NCBI RefSeq assembly: GCF_943734655.1
Contig: NC_071354.1
Location: 191,182,911 to 191,246,910 of the forward strand
Source: Sabethes cyaneus
Lineage: Eukaryota > Arthropoda > Insecta > Diptera > Culicidae
Length of the DNA: 64,000 nt
Direction of reading: 5' to 3'
In this document: in pieces, positions 20,555 to 29,810 of the stretch
How positions within the stretch are numbered: position 1 is the stretch's first letter
Layout of the letters: the number at the start of each line of letters is the position of its first letter
Notes under the pieces: model-generated
The model's database searches: none
Seen by the model: only the letters and a program-made list of their open reading frames with translations
Told to the model about the DNA's origin: nothing
Program-made: the position numbers and the translations under genes

Positions 20555-21765
20555 TTTATTTCCTCTGATTCATCGTCAACTTCTGAATTTTGATAATCTG
20601 TGTCTGTTCCTTCAGAGGATAAATCGTAGTTATTAAAGTTTTCTTCAACGAGTTTTTCGTACTCTTCGGTTTGTTGTTCAATGTCGAGTACGTTAGCGAA
20701 TCGTTTTGGTGGTGGGTTATGCGCTTGCATAGAATCGGAAGCTTGCCTTGTTATTTTATTTGCGGGTCTGTTGCCATAGTTTATTTGCCTTGATCGTATT
20801 GAGTTATCGATTTCCATTGGTTCGGGGTTTGCTTGTCGTTGAAAGAATGTCCGGTTTGGCGCGAAGACATTTCTTGGAGGGGGATTGAACGGTTGTTGGA
20901 AATTTCTAGGAATTGAGTTTTGAAATTGGTTTACTCTATGCATTGGATTTGGGGTATAATTGTTTCTGGGTGGTAGGTTTTGAAAGTTGTGTCGCGGAGG
21001 GTGATTTGGAGTATTAGTATATGTTTTTGGTAGAAGAGTTGGTTTCTGAGGCAGGTTGCCTCTGGGTGCTGGGATAGGTGCATTTTGAATACCGCTGAAG
21101 GGGGCATTTCTTGCACTGACGTTTAAATAGTCTACGCAATAGTGATAAGCTTGTGCCAGGTTATTAGGTTTATAATTTTTGCAGAAGAGTGATAATGGTT
21201 CGCCTAGGCCTCTAATGAAACGGTCTAGCGATATTTTATTATATAATTTAATTAGTGCGGTTTCGTTTCCCCGCCATTCGTCATCCATTGTGATGGCAGA
21301 GCTTATCAAAGTTACCATCTCTCGGATGCGACTATAATATGTTTCGATCGATTCTGCTCGACCTCTACTCATGTCCTTTAATTGATTATCGAGCGTTATC
21401 AAATCTCTCTTGTCTGCGTAGTACAAACGAAGTACTTCTTTAATGTTCTCCCATTGGGTTGGGGTATTGTTGGTGATCAAGACGTCGTTGGCCTCGTCCT
21501 TAATTTTTCTTCTTATTGTTTTTAGTACCAAATGATATTCAAAACTATCTCGAAAATCATTAAATAGTTCTAAACAATCCTCTACATCGAGTATCCAATT
21601 GGACAGCGCTCGGGCGTCCCCGTTAAATTCAGGGAGATCCCGTACAATGCTGGGTATCTTACCTCTGTCTAAGAAACTTACGTCGCCTATTTCGAACCTT
21701 CCGTCGTTATTGAGCGGCACTGGTCCTGGTTGAGGCTCCATTTCTAGATTCAAATTTTCTAACAA
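20515..21765 (-). CDS. gag: Gag capsid polyprotein
   Basis: A 416-residue frame beginning with MLENLNLEMEPQPGP. The middle (about residues 50-250) is the capsid-like part, including LPEFNGD, WILDVEDC and IRGLGEPL. The C-terminal third is rich in Pro, Asn, Arg and Gln (repeated PPRNN-like motifs) and contains PEPMEID, seen in many gypsy-type Gags. No CCHC zinc knuckle is present, as usual for errantivirus Gags; the basic Pro/Asn/Arg region may bind RNA instead. It is the first ORF after the 5' untranslated region and overlaps the next frame by the slip site. The start is the first good ATG after about 780 nt of leader. The frame is intact. Confidence 0.88.
   Translation of the reverse strand: MLENLNLEMEPQPGPVPLNNDGRFEIGDVSFLDRGKIPSIVRDLPEFNGDARALSNWILDVEDCLELFNDFRDSFEYHLVLKTIRRKIKDEANDVLITNNTPTQWENIKEVLRLYYADKRDLITLDNQLKDMSRGRAESIETYYSRIREMVTLISSAITMDDEWRGNETALIKLYNKISLDRFIRGLGEPLSLFCKNYKPNNLAQAYHYCVDYLNVSARNAPFSGIQNAPIPAPRGNLPQKPTLLPKTYTNTPNHPPRHNFQNLPPRNNYTPNPMHRVNQFQNSIPRNFQQPFNPPPRNVFAPNRTFFQRQANPEPMEIDNSIRSRQINYGNRPANKITRQASDSMQAHNPPPKRFANVLDIEQQTEEYEKLVEENFNNYDLSSEGTDTDYQNSEVDDESEEINFLEKTDWISKWK
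20548..20554 (-). promoter_or_regulatory. -1 ribosomal slip heptamer TTTTTTA
   Basis: In the gag frame the codons are AAT TTT TTA, so T TTT TTA fits the X-XXY-YYZ rule exactly and is the same heptamer used by HIV-1. A -1 slip here leads straight into the protease frame, which is -1 relative to gag (offset calculated from 21765 and 20536). A nearby run of six A (GAAAAAACC) is not in the right phase. Downstream structure was not assessed. Confidence 0.8.
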
Positions 21766-22526
21766 TTCAATTAATCCCTCAATTTTTGTGTGTTGAATAG
21801 TGGGAAAAAAAAAAATATCTGTGTTAGAGGTTACTATGCACCTTTTTCGTTAACTTGGTACTGAAAGTACACTTTCTTAAGTAGATTTCTTGTTTGATTT
21901 AGTAGCCTTATGATTAGGAGTAATTTTTTATTTAAAGCGATGAATTAATGTTTTATGAAGTTTATGTTAGTACACTCGCGCACTGATGTGATATTTCAGT
22001 GATCTGGTTACGATTCCACCCAGGTGGTTCGGCCTCGTCACTCTGAATAAGTAAGGTTTATTGTGTTCGGAACTAACGGCAGGCGGTTCCGTTTTGGATT
22101 TTTTTTTTTTATATTATTATTATTTCACTTCACTTCTTAATTCTATTTGTTAGGTTTTGGTAGTACTTACGGGAGCAGAATTAAATACTTCTGTCGGGGC
22201 ATCGATTAGACTCCAGAAAACCCTGAGCGGAACGATGAGATTGGATGCTGTCGTCGGAGGCAGCCGATAAACTCCGTTAGCCGTGATTGATGGAGCGACG
22301 TATCGTCTTATCGTCGGGGGCAGCCGATTAAATTCCAAAAGCCTCTTTCCAGGGTAGCGGGTTGTCTCCTTGTGATTGTGGTGCAATCCTTCGCCGTGCT
22401 TGTACACGCAAATCGGCCGATTGACGGTCGATGGCTCTTGGTCCGGTAGTACAAGTTCCAGTGGAGGCTAGGTTGGCTTGAAACTTTCGAAGTTTTTTAT
22501 ACACTTACCACACTTCACTACAAGAG
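21766..22526 (-). other. 5' leader of the gypsy-like element
   Basis: About 760 nt between the primer-binding site and gag. It contains T-rich tracts (22095-22108) and a repeated CCGTCGGGGGCAGCCGAT-like motif (about 22251-22330). It should hold packaging signals and the splice donor for env, but I cannot place them. Confidence 0.5.
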
Positions 22527-22545
22527 GTCCCGGCTTCGGGCGCCA
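22527..22545 (-). other. primer-binding site, probably tRNA-Lys
   Basis: Minus strand reads TGGCGCCCGAAGCCGGGACC directly at the inner edge of the 5' LTR, sharing the terminal T. The first 11 bases match the complement of the 3' end of tRNA-Lys(UUU) as used by many retroviruses and gypsy relatives; the rest diverges. Confidence 0.7.
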
Positions 22546-22931
22546 GTTACATCCGCAGTCGGATGGAGAGGTTTTTAAAAAAGGGTTAAGTTTGAAAATG
22601 ACCGAACTTTATTCTTTAGAGTCGAAATTATAACTGAGTTAGTTTCTAGAATCTAACACTCTTATATCTAGGGGTTAGTTTCATGTTATTTTCCTCCTGC
22701 TTAGCGTACGGCATGGGATCTATCGTCGTTGGCGTGCAGGTGTGAAATGCATCCTGTTGCGTCGGTCCGGGAATTGTTTAATCTAGTTCGGGCGGCATTG
22801 CAGCTTGATGTCGTCGGCATGGTCAAATGTTGTCGGCGCGGTTGAACATCATCGGCTTGGGTGGTCCTGCTCTAGATCATCTATGTTGGTATTGTCTCAT
22901 CCGGTGATGCCGGTCGAGAAGGGTGTTAACT
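22545..22931 (-). repeat. 5' LTR of the gypsy-like element
   Basis: 387 bp, identical to the 3' LTR. Starts AGTTAACACCC on the minus strand. The promoter should lie here; no canonical TATA box is obvious, as in gypsy-type LTRs that use initiator promoters. Confidence 0.95.
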
Positions 22932-24726
22932 TATATCCTAATAGATCACTATTGAATGATTTTTTGATTGGACGTTTAATTTGAAAGTTATGAGCAAATG
23001 TATACACCACACCAAAATTAACAATAATTTATAATGATTTTAACCAAGATAATTTAACTAATTTCAATTATTTTAATATCAAACGAGAGGTTTTGACACT
23101 ACGAATATCTATGCAAAATTGGTTGTAGCGGTCAAAAGATATTAACCCTCGAACACTCGCGCCAACTTTTGTAACACGGTTACTCGCGCGCACAATAGCC
23201 TCAAACCAAAGAAACCGTGCGTACTAGAGTTTTGACTGGGAAAACTTGGTTTTAGGTTTATCAAACCTTTAGAATAGTTTCTTGAAATTAAAAGCTCTAT
23301 CGTCTGGTGGAATCTAAATTTTGATTAATCCCCCTAAAAGTGAATAAAAAAAATTATTTTTCTTCAGTGTCAATATAACACATTGATGTGTTCAGCAAAG
23401 TTATAGAGCATCTTATTACAAGAAATTTTGCTAAAGACAGTAACCTTCCATCTCTGCAGCTAAGATAGAAAAATCTTATTTATTATATATGAATTTGTAA
23501 AATCAGGTTTTATATTTTTGCTCTTTTTGTAATTGTAGTATGACTTTTTCATGTATTACAAAGTTGTACAAATAATAAAAATACACAACTTTGCTGAATA
23601 TAGTATACCTCTATATTTGCTTGTTTAGGAACTGTAGAACTTTGATTATAAGAAATACCCCAATTTTGACTACGAATTACTCGACTACCAGCAGACGGAT
23701 ACATTTTAAACATTTTACATTGGGTAGTTTTGCTGCATACAGACACCATTTTTCTATATGGAGAAACGAGAGAAAATTCCACTTGGGGTCAATTGCGGTA
23801 CACCTCGCTTGCTGATTGCTTCGTTTCTGTGATGGCGGTTTATGCTGATCTATTTTCCCAACAATTTAAATTATTAATGCATTGAATAATTATGACATTT
23901 TTCTCAGAATAAGTTTATTGAAGAATATACGTTAGTTAAACAACGATTTGTAACTTTATAACAATATGGCGTTGAAAAACCTACACGTGTTGTACAAAAT
24001 ACAACAGCGTGAGTAACCGAAGGTTAATAAAAATTGATGAAAATTATTCTAGAAAACTCTATTGATGTGAATCAAATAGAATGGCATTACAGGAAATTAT
24101 GCATAGTTCAAAAACCTATAAACTAGACCTTTATTAGGCAATGTATATGTTAAAGAATAAGATATCCTCTTACAACTTACACTTACGTTTATTTGCACTT
24201 ACTCAAATTAATAACAACGTACTTATCCTTACTCAGCAATTTCATGAAAAAGGGATCTATCAAAATTTAAAAGTGTTCCTATTTTGTTCAAAATTTGTAA
24301 ACTTATTCAATTTTCAAAAATTTTATGTAAACCAACGCATTACGCAACGTTGACCAATAGATGAATTATGTTCCGAAAACCTGTCGATTTCTATCTCAAA
24401 TAGCAAGTAAGACCGTATAACAAAGGTTCCTTTCACCACTAGGTGGATTAAATCGGGTTTTTATGTATATGAAAATGCTAGCTGGGTTCCTTCTATATAT
24501 TTGGTCTTCGACGCATTTATTTTTAGACTCCTAGACTCCGCTTTTAGTCTGGCGTAAATTACCTCCGCCGTCGCAAAGTACCTGGCTATGACATCAAAGT
24601 CATATGCAAAGTCTAGAAGCTAGTTAAACAGCATGCAGGATAAGTCATCAACTTGTTTCATTCTTCGCCGCGGCTCGAAGGGACTCGACAGTGTCACTAA
24701 ATTCAATGTGGCTCTGATTAACCCAC

Positions 24727-25256
24727 AGTGGTCCGAAAGGGCGAAAAGTGGAACTTTTTTCGTACCATCTTAAGCTTTCATTTTAACAATAATGTATCTG
24801 TCGAACCTTTGTTCGTAGGAGTGCGGAGATATAGACATGCTTGCCGAACATTCATATAGGTGAGTGAGGACAAGCTATATCTATAATATTTTGTAGTACT
24901 TGACCTAACTTTAATGGTGAAACACTGATATCGAATATCCACTTGCCCCATGAAGCTAAGGAAAAATAAAGCTTGAATATGCGAAAAGTTAGCTAGTGAA
25001 TGTCCTAGAGGTTTTCGGTCTTCTACAAAAACGTGTGTTTTGAGTGCTACGATAATTTCCTAGAACAATGTGTCTATATTTCCTAACATAAAAAGTATTT
25101 TTTTCATTTTTAACATAGTAAGCCATGACCAACTTTTGACACTTTAAGTTTATGGATGGTATTCATACGAACAAAAGTGCTGAAGACCCTAAAACGTTAC
25201 AATGAAAGTAAAACACGCTAGGGACAAAGTTTCATTTTTCGCCCGTTTGGACCACT
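24727..25256. mobile_element. TIR element with AGTGGTCC ends
   Basis: Left end AGTGGTCCGAAAGGGCGAAA and the complement of the right end (AGTGGTCCAAACGGGCGAAA) match over about 30 bp with few differences. Length is about 530 bp and no transposase is encoded, so it is non-autonomous. No clear target duplication was found, and the superfamily is undecided. Confidence 0.65.
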
Positions 25257-25374
25257 TATCCGGATAACCGTGCATGTGCATTATTGACCATAGCTGGCCA
25301 CTTTGCTTTTGGTGACCCGGGTGCCGCTGGATCAGCTTGCATTCCGTAACTTCAGCACGGTAGCTCTGCAGGAC

Positions 25375-25960
25375 ATCTGTACAAACCCCTTATCAGACCG
25401 AAAGTTCTTTATGAACTTGAAGCCATAACGCTGCTCACGGACGACATACGAGCCCTTGCCGTGTACGATCGGAAGGTTCTGCGGACGATATTTGGTGGAG
25501 TACAAAATGAAAGCGGAGATTGGCGGAGTTGTATGAATCGAGAGCTACAAGCACTGCTTGCAGAGATTTCAATCGTTAATCTTACGAAAGTCGGTAGGCT
25601 ACGGTGGGCCGGACAGGTCGTAAGGAAGTCGGACGACAGTGCGACGGAAACAGTTCTTTGGAATAACCCCACCGGTACTAGGAACAGAGGTGCTCAACAC
25701 TCAAGATAGCTCGCCTAGGTCGAAAGTGATTTGCGATTTCTGGATCGCAATATCATCGCGAGTTGGTTTGTTTGGAACAGTAGGTAGCTCTCGATAATCT
25801 TGATTGGGACCATCGATGTGTTGTTGATCGCAACACCGAGATAACGTAGCTTGATTTGGTTAGAAAACTGCAGTAGCTAGACGCAGCTGTGTTGAACCCA
25901 TGTCGGAAGCTGTATGGTGGGTTGCTGATTCCTTGGTTGTTAAGAGAAAATGGAGGTCCG
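25375..25960 (+). pseudogene. RTE-type (JAM1-like) retrotransposon 3' fragment
   Basis: Plus-strand codons from 25375 read LYKPLIRPKVLYE, DDIRALAVYDRKVLRTIFGG, NRELQALL, and VGRLRWAGQVVRKSDDS, then NPTGTRNRGAQ (to about 25700). This is the region after the RT domain of RTE-clade elements, which in mosquitoes are typified by JAM1. The catalytic domains are missing (5' truncation). The 3' untranslated part, GTCGAAAGTGATTTGCGATT, follows with stops. A related fragment is at 13330-13600 on the other strand. Confidence 0.75.
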
Positions 25961-25974
25961 GGAATGGAGGAAGC

Positions 25975-28655
25975 TAGGTCCGGAACTTGCTAACGAAACT
26001 AAAAAGTTGCTAACGAAACTAAAAAGTTGCGTGGTTGCGACCAGGATGGTTAAATCAATGGCAAGGGAGCATTGAATCACATCATGATATTGCGGACGAT
26101 AATACGGGCAAATCCCAGATGCTTTATATTGCATCAAAAGAGATCCAAAGCAAACGAGAAAAAAAATTTAAAAAGTCTGTTCTGTGTCCGATAATATAAA
26201 CTATACGAACACTGTTTTATTATGATTTGCACTGAGTGGTACACAATAAAAAGTTTTAAATAATTTTATGATTTTAACTAATATAAAATGGAAAATAAAA
26301 AACATAGAAGAATGCCACAGACTAAGTAGTAACCCGACAATACGCGTTTCAAACTTCCTGCACTGATTACACCGAACGAACGAAGTTCCGGTTGTTGCGA
26401 CACGAAGACTATTAATTAAACTGCAAACCCTTGATAGCACCAGAAACATTTCTACTGGCGTGATAAAAAGTTTTTACTCGAATCCGGGTAATGAGTGTCA
26501 ATGGCTTCCATCTTTTAGCCGAAGCGCTGAGAAAAAGTCACCTAATGACCACTTCAAAGTTTGTTTCTTGCTTCAAAATCCAACCAGCAGAAATTATTAC
26601 ATCAGTGAATTGAAATAATTGCTACTGTACTGTCTTGGTCCTCGGCCAATGGAAAACTTTTTGCACTTCTGTGCTACATTTTTCATTCACTTTATTACCT
26701 TAGTTATGCTTTCTCGTGTTACCATGAAACGTTACTACTACAAAGCACCCTTCTCCGGGTGTAGTTTTATCCAATCTCGGCAATTATGCTTGGACGTAGA
26801 AACGGAAAATGACACGTCAGGAAAAATTCCGTTCAGTCAACAACGCCATCCAATAGCAACAAGTATTGCTTCCATCGTAATCCAATAACCAAAATGATCA
26901 CAACAAACTCTTTTTCGTGTTCTTCCGGATAAGAGCATAATCCAATCGGTCGACAAATCCCTGTCATGAATCCAATATCCAATTACCACCATGAGATGAT
27001 AAAAAACAGCTGCTGCAAATCTTCAACCCACCCACTCAAATATCAACTGATCTACCGGAAATACACAAACCACAACTGCTGCATTATTCTGTGCACGTTT
27101 GCTCTCTCTGGAAACCGTTAGCCCATCCCCCCCAGCCCAGGTTTGCCCCCGCTGTCATTCTCAAAAATATCGCTCGAAAACGGAGTGCACTCTGCTATGT
27201 AGTCTAACTTTCTGCGTTAACTTGGCTATAGAAATTACACCGAGTCTCAGTCAGTCAGAAGGTCCTTTACTAGCACGCTCCCATCCGTGGGTGAATTTGA
27301 CCCACTGACCTTTCCGTTTGATTGTTTTTATTTTGATGAACATAAGCTTGTGAGTTATAATTGGCTGTGCATGCTAATTGGATTAAAAGCTCTACCAAAG
27401 GCTCGTAATGAGAGCTAAACTATGCTTATAATATTTCAAGCAAATTGATTTTCCAATCAATTGGAGTAAATCAAATATTTTATCGAAAACTTTACACTTT
27501 CAAAGCGAGCACAAACCCCCGCGAGGGTTTCATACAGCTGCTAATGGAATAGGGAAACATACGCTCGAATATTGTATTCCCTCCGTGCAGTACAGTGGCC
27601 ACGTGCGGCGAAGTAACAAGAAGCTTTCACCGCCCGTTTGCATCTTCATCCATCACTATAGAGCGAAACACCCAATTTTGCCCGCCAGCTCTAGTAAATG
27701 TTCTCACCCAATGCTTTCTCACGTACTGCAGGGAAGTTCACACCTCTGCTCTGCTGCCGTCCGTGCTCGTACGCCTCCATTAATCTTTTGCACCTGAGAT
27801 GCTGTGCTCCGCGCGCTAGTCCCGTTTTCCCATTGTTTGATAATAACGTGCCCCGCGAGCCATCGCACTACCTGAAGGCTATACACATAGTTTACCTTTC
27901 GACGTTGGACCCCATCATCCGTCTTGCGCCACTGGCTGACTGGGGTTTTGAGTAATGGAAAATGAATGTTTCCTTACAGCAGCAGCGCCACGAAAGGCAC
28001 CGGAAAGTGCATCACCCGAAGGTTGATTTACTGTTAAGCGAGAAGGCGTATTGCTTATTCCGACGGTGAGAGGAGGGGGGGTCAAGCAAGACGACGGACA
28101 AATGTTGTTCTTGTTGAGTTGTTTGCCCTGATTGTGCGAACCAAACGGAAACGGTACATAGTGAAAGCTATCATTGTGCTTAGGTATCCAAGTAACTTTA
28201 AGCTGCTGCCTGAACGAAATCGACCGAGTGCTGCTGCTAAAGTGATGCTTTCAATTTGTGGAAATCATTTTCCGCCACTTCGCGCCTGTTTCAGAAAAGA
28301 AAAAGTCAAGAAAGACAAGTCTATTCAAATGGGTTTTCACTGCATCAGACAAAATAATTTCCAAATCTGTCAAACGCTAAGGCAAACGGGCTTGGCATTG
28401 ATTATAATGTGGAGTAGGATTGTTTTAAGTAACAAAAACGATGATAATTATTGTATTTGCCTCATCTTTTGCTCAGAAGTTTACTCTTTTAAACATTCCC
28501 TGTTTGATATAAGTTTTTTTTTTAATTTAAGACGTAGGGCATGTTGCTGCTTCGTCGTAATTGCCTACCGTCCTATCCAACTCAAATTATTAAAAATATC
28601 AGCGATTTTTATGAAGCACAATGCAAAATTAGTTATTCCCTAATACTTATTGTAG
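25975..28655. other. non-coding stretch, probably host intergenic/intronic
   Basis: It has a more mixed base composition than the flanks, with C-rich tracts near 27120-27150 and 27830-27860. A tandem pair GCTAACGAAACTAAAAAGTT is at 25989-26028. A 174-codon open frame at 28119-28643 has no recognisable domain and an unconvincing composition. I see no exon that I can support. Confidence 0.4.
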
Positions 28656-28741
28656 CTTTCGACTGAGTATCTTTCCAGAATTTTATTTTTCGGCCTTGCA
28701 GTCCAATTGCTGATGAAAACGAACGGTTTTCTTCTACTTCC

Positions 28742-28770
28742 GACGTTTCGATTTATATTAAATCTTTTTC
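28742..28770 (-). ncRNA. structured motif GAAAAAG-stem-CGAAACGTC, copy ii
   Basis: Plus strand GACGTTTCG (28742-28750), stem GATTTA/TAAATC (28750-28755 with 28759-28764), then CTTTTTC (28764-28770). Same constant flanks as the copies near 13.03 and 42.67 kb but a different paired stem. Upstream GCTGATGAAAACGAACGG (28709-28726) is also reminiscent of these elements. Confidence 0.5.
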
Positions 28771-28921
28771 AAGGATTAGAAAAATGTCGTTTTTCGTCTA
28801 TCAGCTCTATTCAGTTGAGCATTACCGGTTACTTTTTTATACGGTGCTAGCGTTCGTTTTTGCATTAGAATTTTGTATACAATCATCACAAAATATCACA
28901 ATTTTAAAAAAACTTTTTAGA

Positions 28922-28984
28922 AATCTGAATTTGGTACTTTGCGCAGTTTTGGGAAAAGGTAGCGCATAGTACCAAATTCAGATC
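28922..28984. repeat. 22-bp inverted repeat hairpin
   Basis: ATCTGAATTTGGTACTTTGCGC and the complementary GCGCATAGTACCAAATTCAGAT, separated by about 18 bp, with one mismatch region. Could be a foldback remnant; nothing else supports a function. Confidence 0.55.
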
Positions 28985-29676
28985 ATTTGCTGTCATTTTT
29001 TACCCAATTGCTAATGTCCACGTGTTTTCAGTTCGCTTCGAAATGTGAGCCAGTGCGGTCATGTTTACCGGAGAGTACTAGCAGTGGAATTGAACCTGTT
29101 AGAATTAAGTTTTCCAATGCGTAACGTGTTGTAACATGTCGTGCTAATTGGCAGAGAGTGATCTAATTTCAAAATGAATAAGAAACTTCAAAAATAAATG
29201 TGGTTTTACCTAGTTTTTATGAGCAGTGAAGAAGCGGTGCTGTTCACCAAAATGGCGTCGGTCAATTTAGATCGATAGGCGCTTGATATAAAATGGAATG
29301 CAGCGGAAAATACCAGCTAAGTTATTGTCTCAAAATATCAACTAGTAATTGTCATTTGGTGGTTGCTTTGGAACAGATTTATTTTGAAAAGTGAATGCTG
29401 ACGGATTTTATGTCGTGCGTGAAGATTGCATAAAGCTTGCATTCGTTTGGTACGGTGAAGAAAAAGCTTAGACTGTGGTAGCGTCAGGCGTTATCTGATT
29501 TCTGCCCCGAATGTTGACAGTGTGTTGGTGATGGCAGTTTTTTATTTGTTTTCGTGTGTGAACTGAGCGGTATGCGCATTGAGGTAGAGCGAGCTGACGA
29601 TGACGACCTTTGTAGTAAGCGTTTTTCGGCAACCAATGTGTGTGATTTTTATTTACCAGCAGTGCATGCTGTGATG

Positions 29677-29707
29677 TTTATTTATTTATTTATTTATTTA
29701 TTTATTT
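29677..29707 (-). repeat. (AAAT)n 3' tail of the non-LTR element
   Basis: Seven to eight tandem ATTT units on the plus strand, directly after a GGTTGACGAAAT-like end on the minus strand. A similar tail is at 51527-51545. Confidence 0.8.
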
Positions 29708-29810
29708 CGTCAACCGATGTAGACTAGTATAATGCATATACAGTTTCTTATATAGAAGTGTTATAATTAGATGGTGATTAAAAAGTGTTCTTATTCCTTT
29801 GTTTCGTTAT

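Larger units (their letters stand above)
15174..22931 (-). mobile_element. full-length gypsy-like (errantivirus-type) LTR retrotransposon
   Basis: A 7,758-bp element on the minus strand with two identical 387-bp LTRs. The termini are AGTTAAC...GTAACT, the AGT...ACT ends typical of the gypsy/17.6/297 group. It is flanked by a 4-bp TATA duplication (15170-15173 and 22932-22935). Order from the 5' LTR is primer-binding site, gag, pol (protease, RT, RNase H, integrase), env, purine tract, 3' LTR. All three frames are open. Identical LTRs mean no mutation has accumulated since insertion, so it is very young. It is nested in the repeat at 14641-24433. Confidence 0.92.
14641..24433. mobile_element. 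dispersed mosquito-type repeat, interrupted by the LTR element
   Basis: The left end has the palindrome ACCTTTGTTATA-C-TATAACAAAGGT (14641-14665) and the right end has GTATAACAAAGGT (about 24415-24427), so the outer ends are inverted. The interior carries a (TG)n tract and a tandem unit starting GAGATGGC. When 15174-22931 plus one copy of TATA is removed, the two halves join into a sequence that aligns with the preceding unit: TTTGAAAG...TATTAT...TAGATCACTATTGA is found at 14858-14888 and across the junction. This proves that the LTR element inserted into this repeat. The uninterrupted repeat would be about 2 kb. Its class is not established. Confidence 0.6.

Noticed and set aside
28119..28643. 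174-codon plus-strand open frame
   Set aside because: No domain, no codon or composition signal, and no repeat relationship; length is possible by chance.
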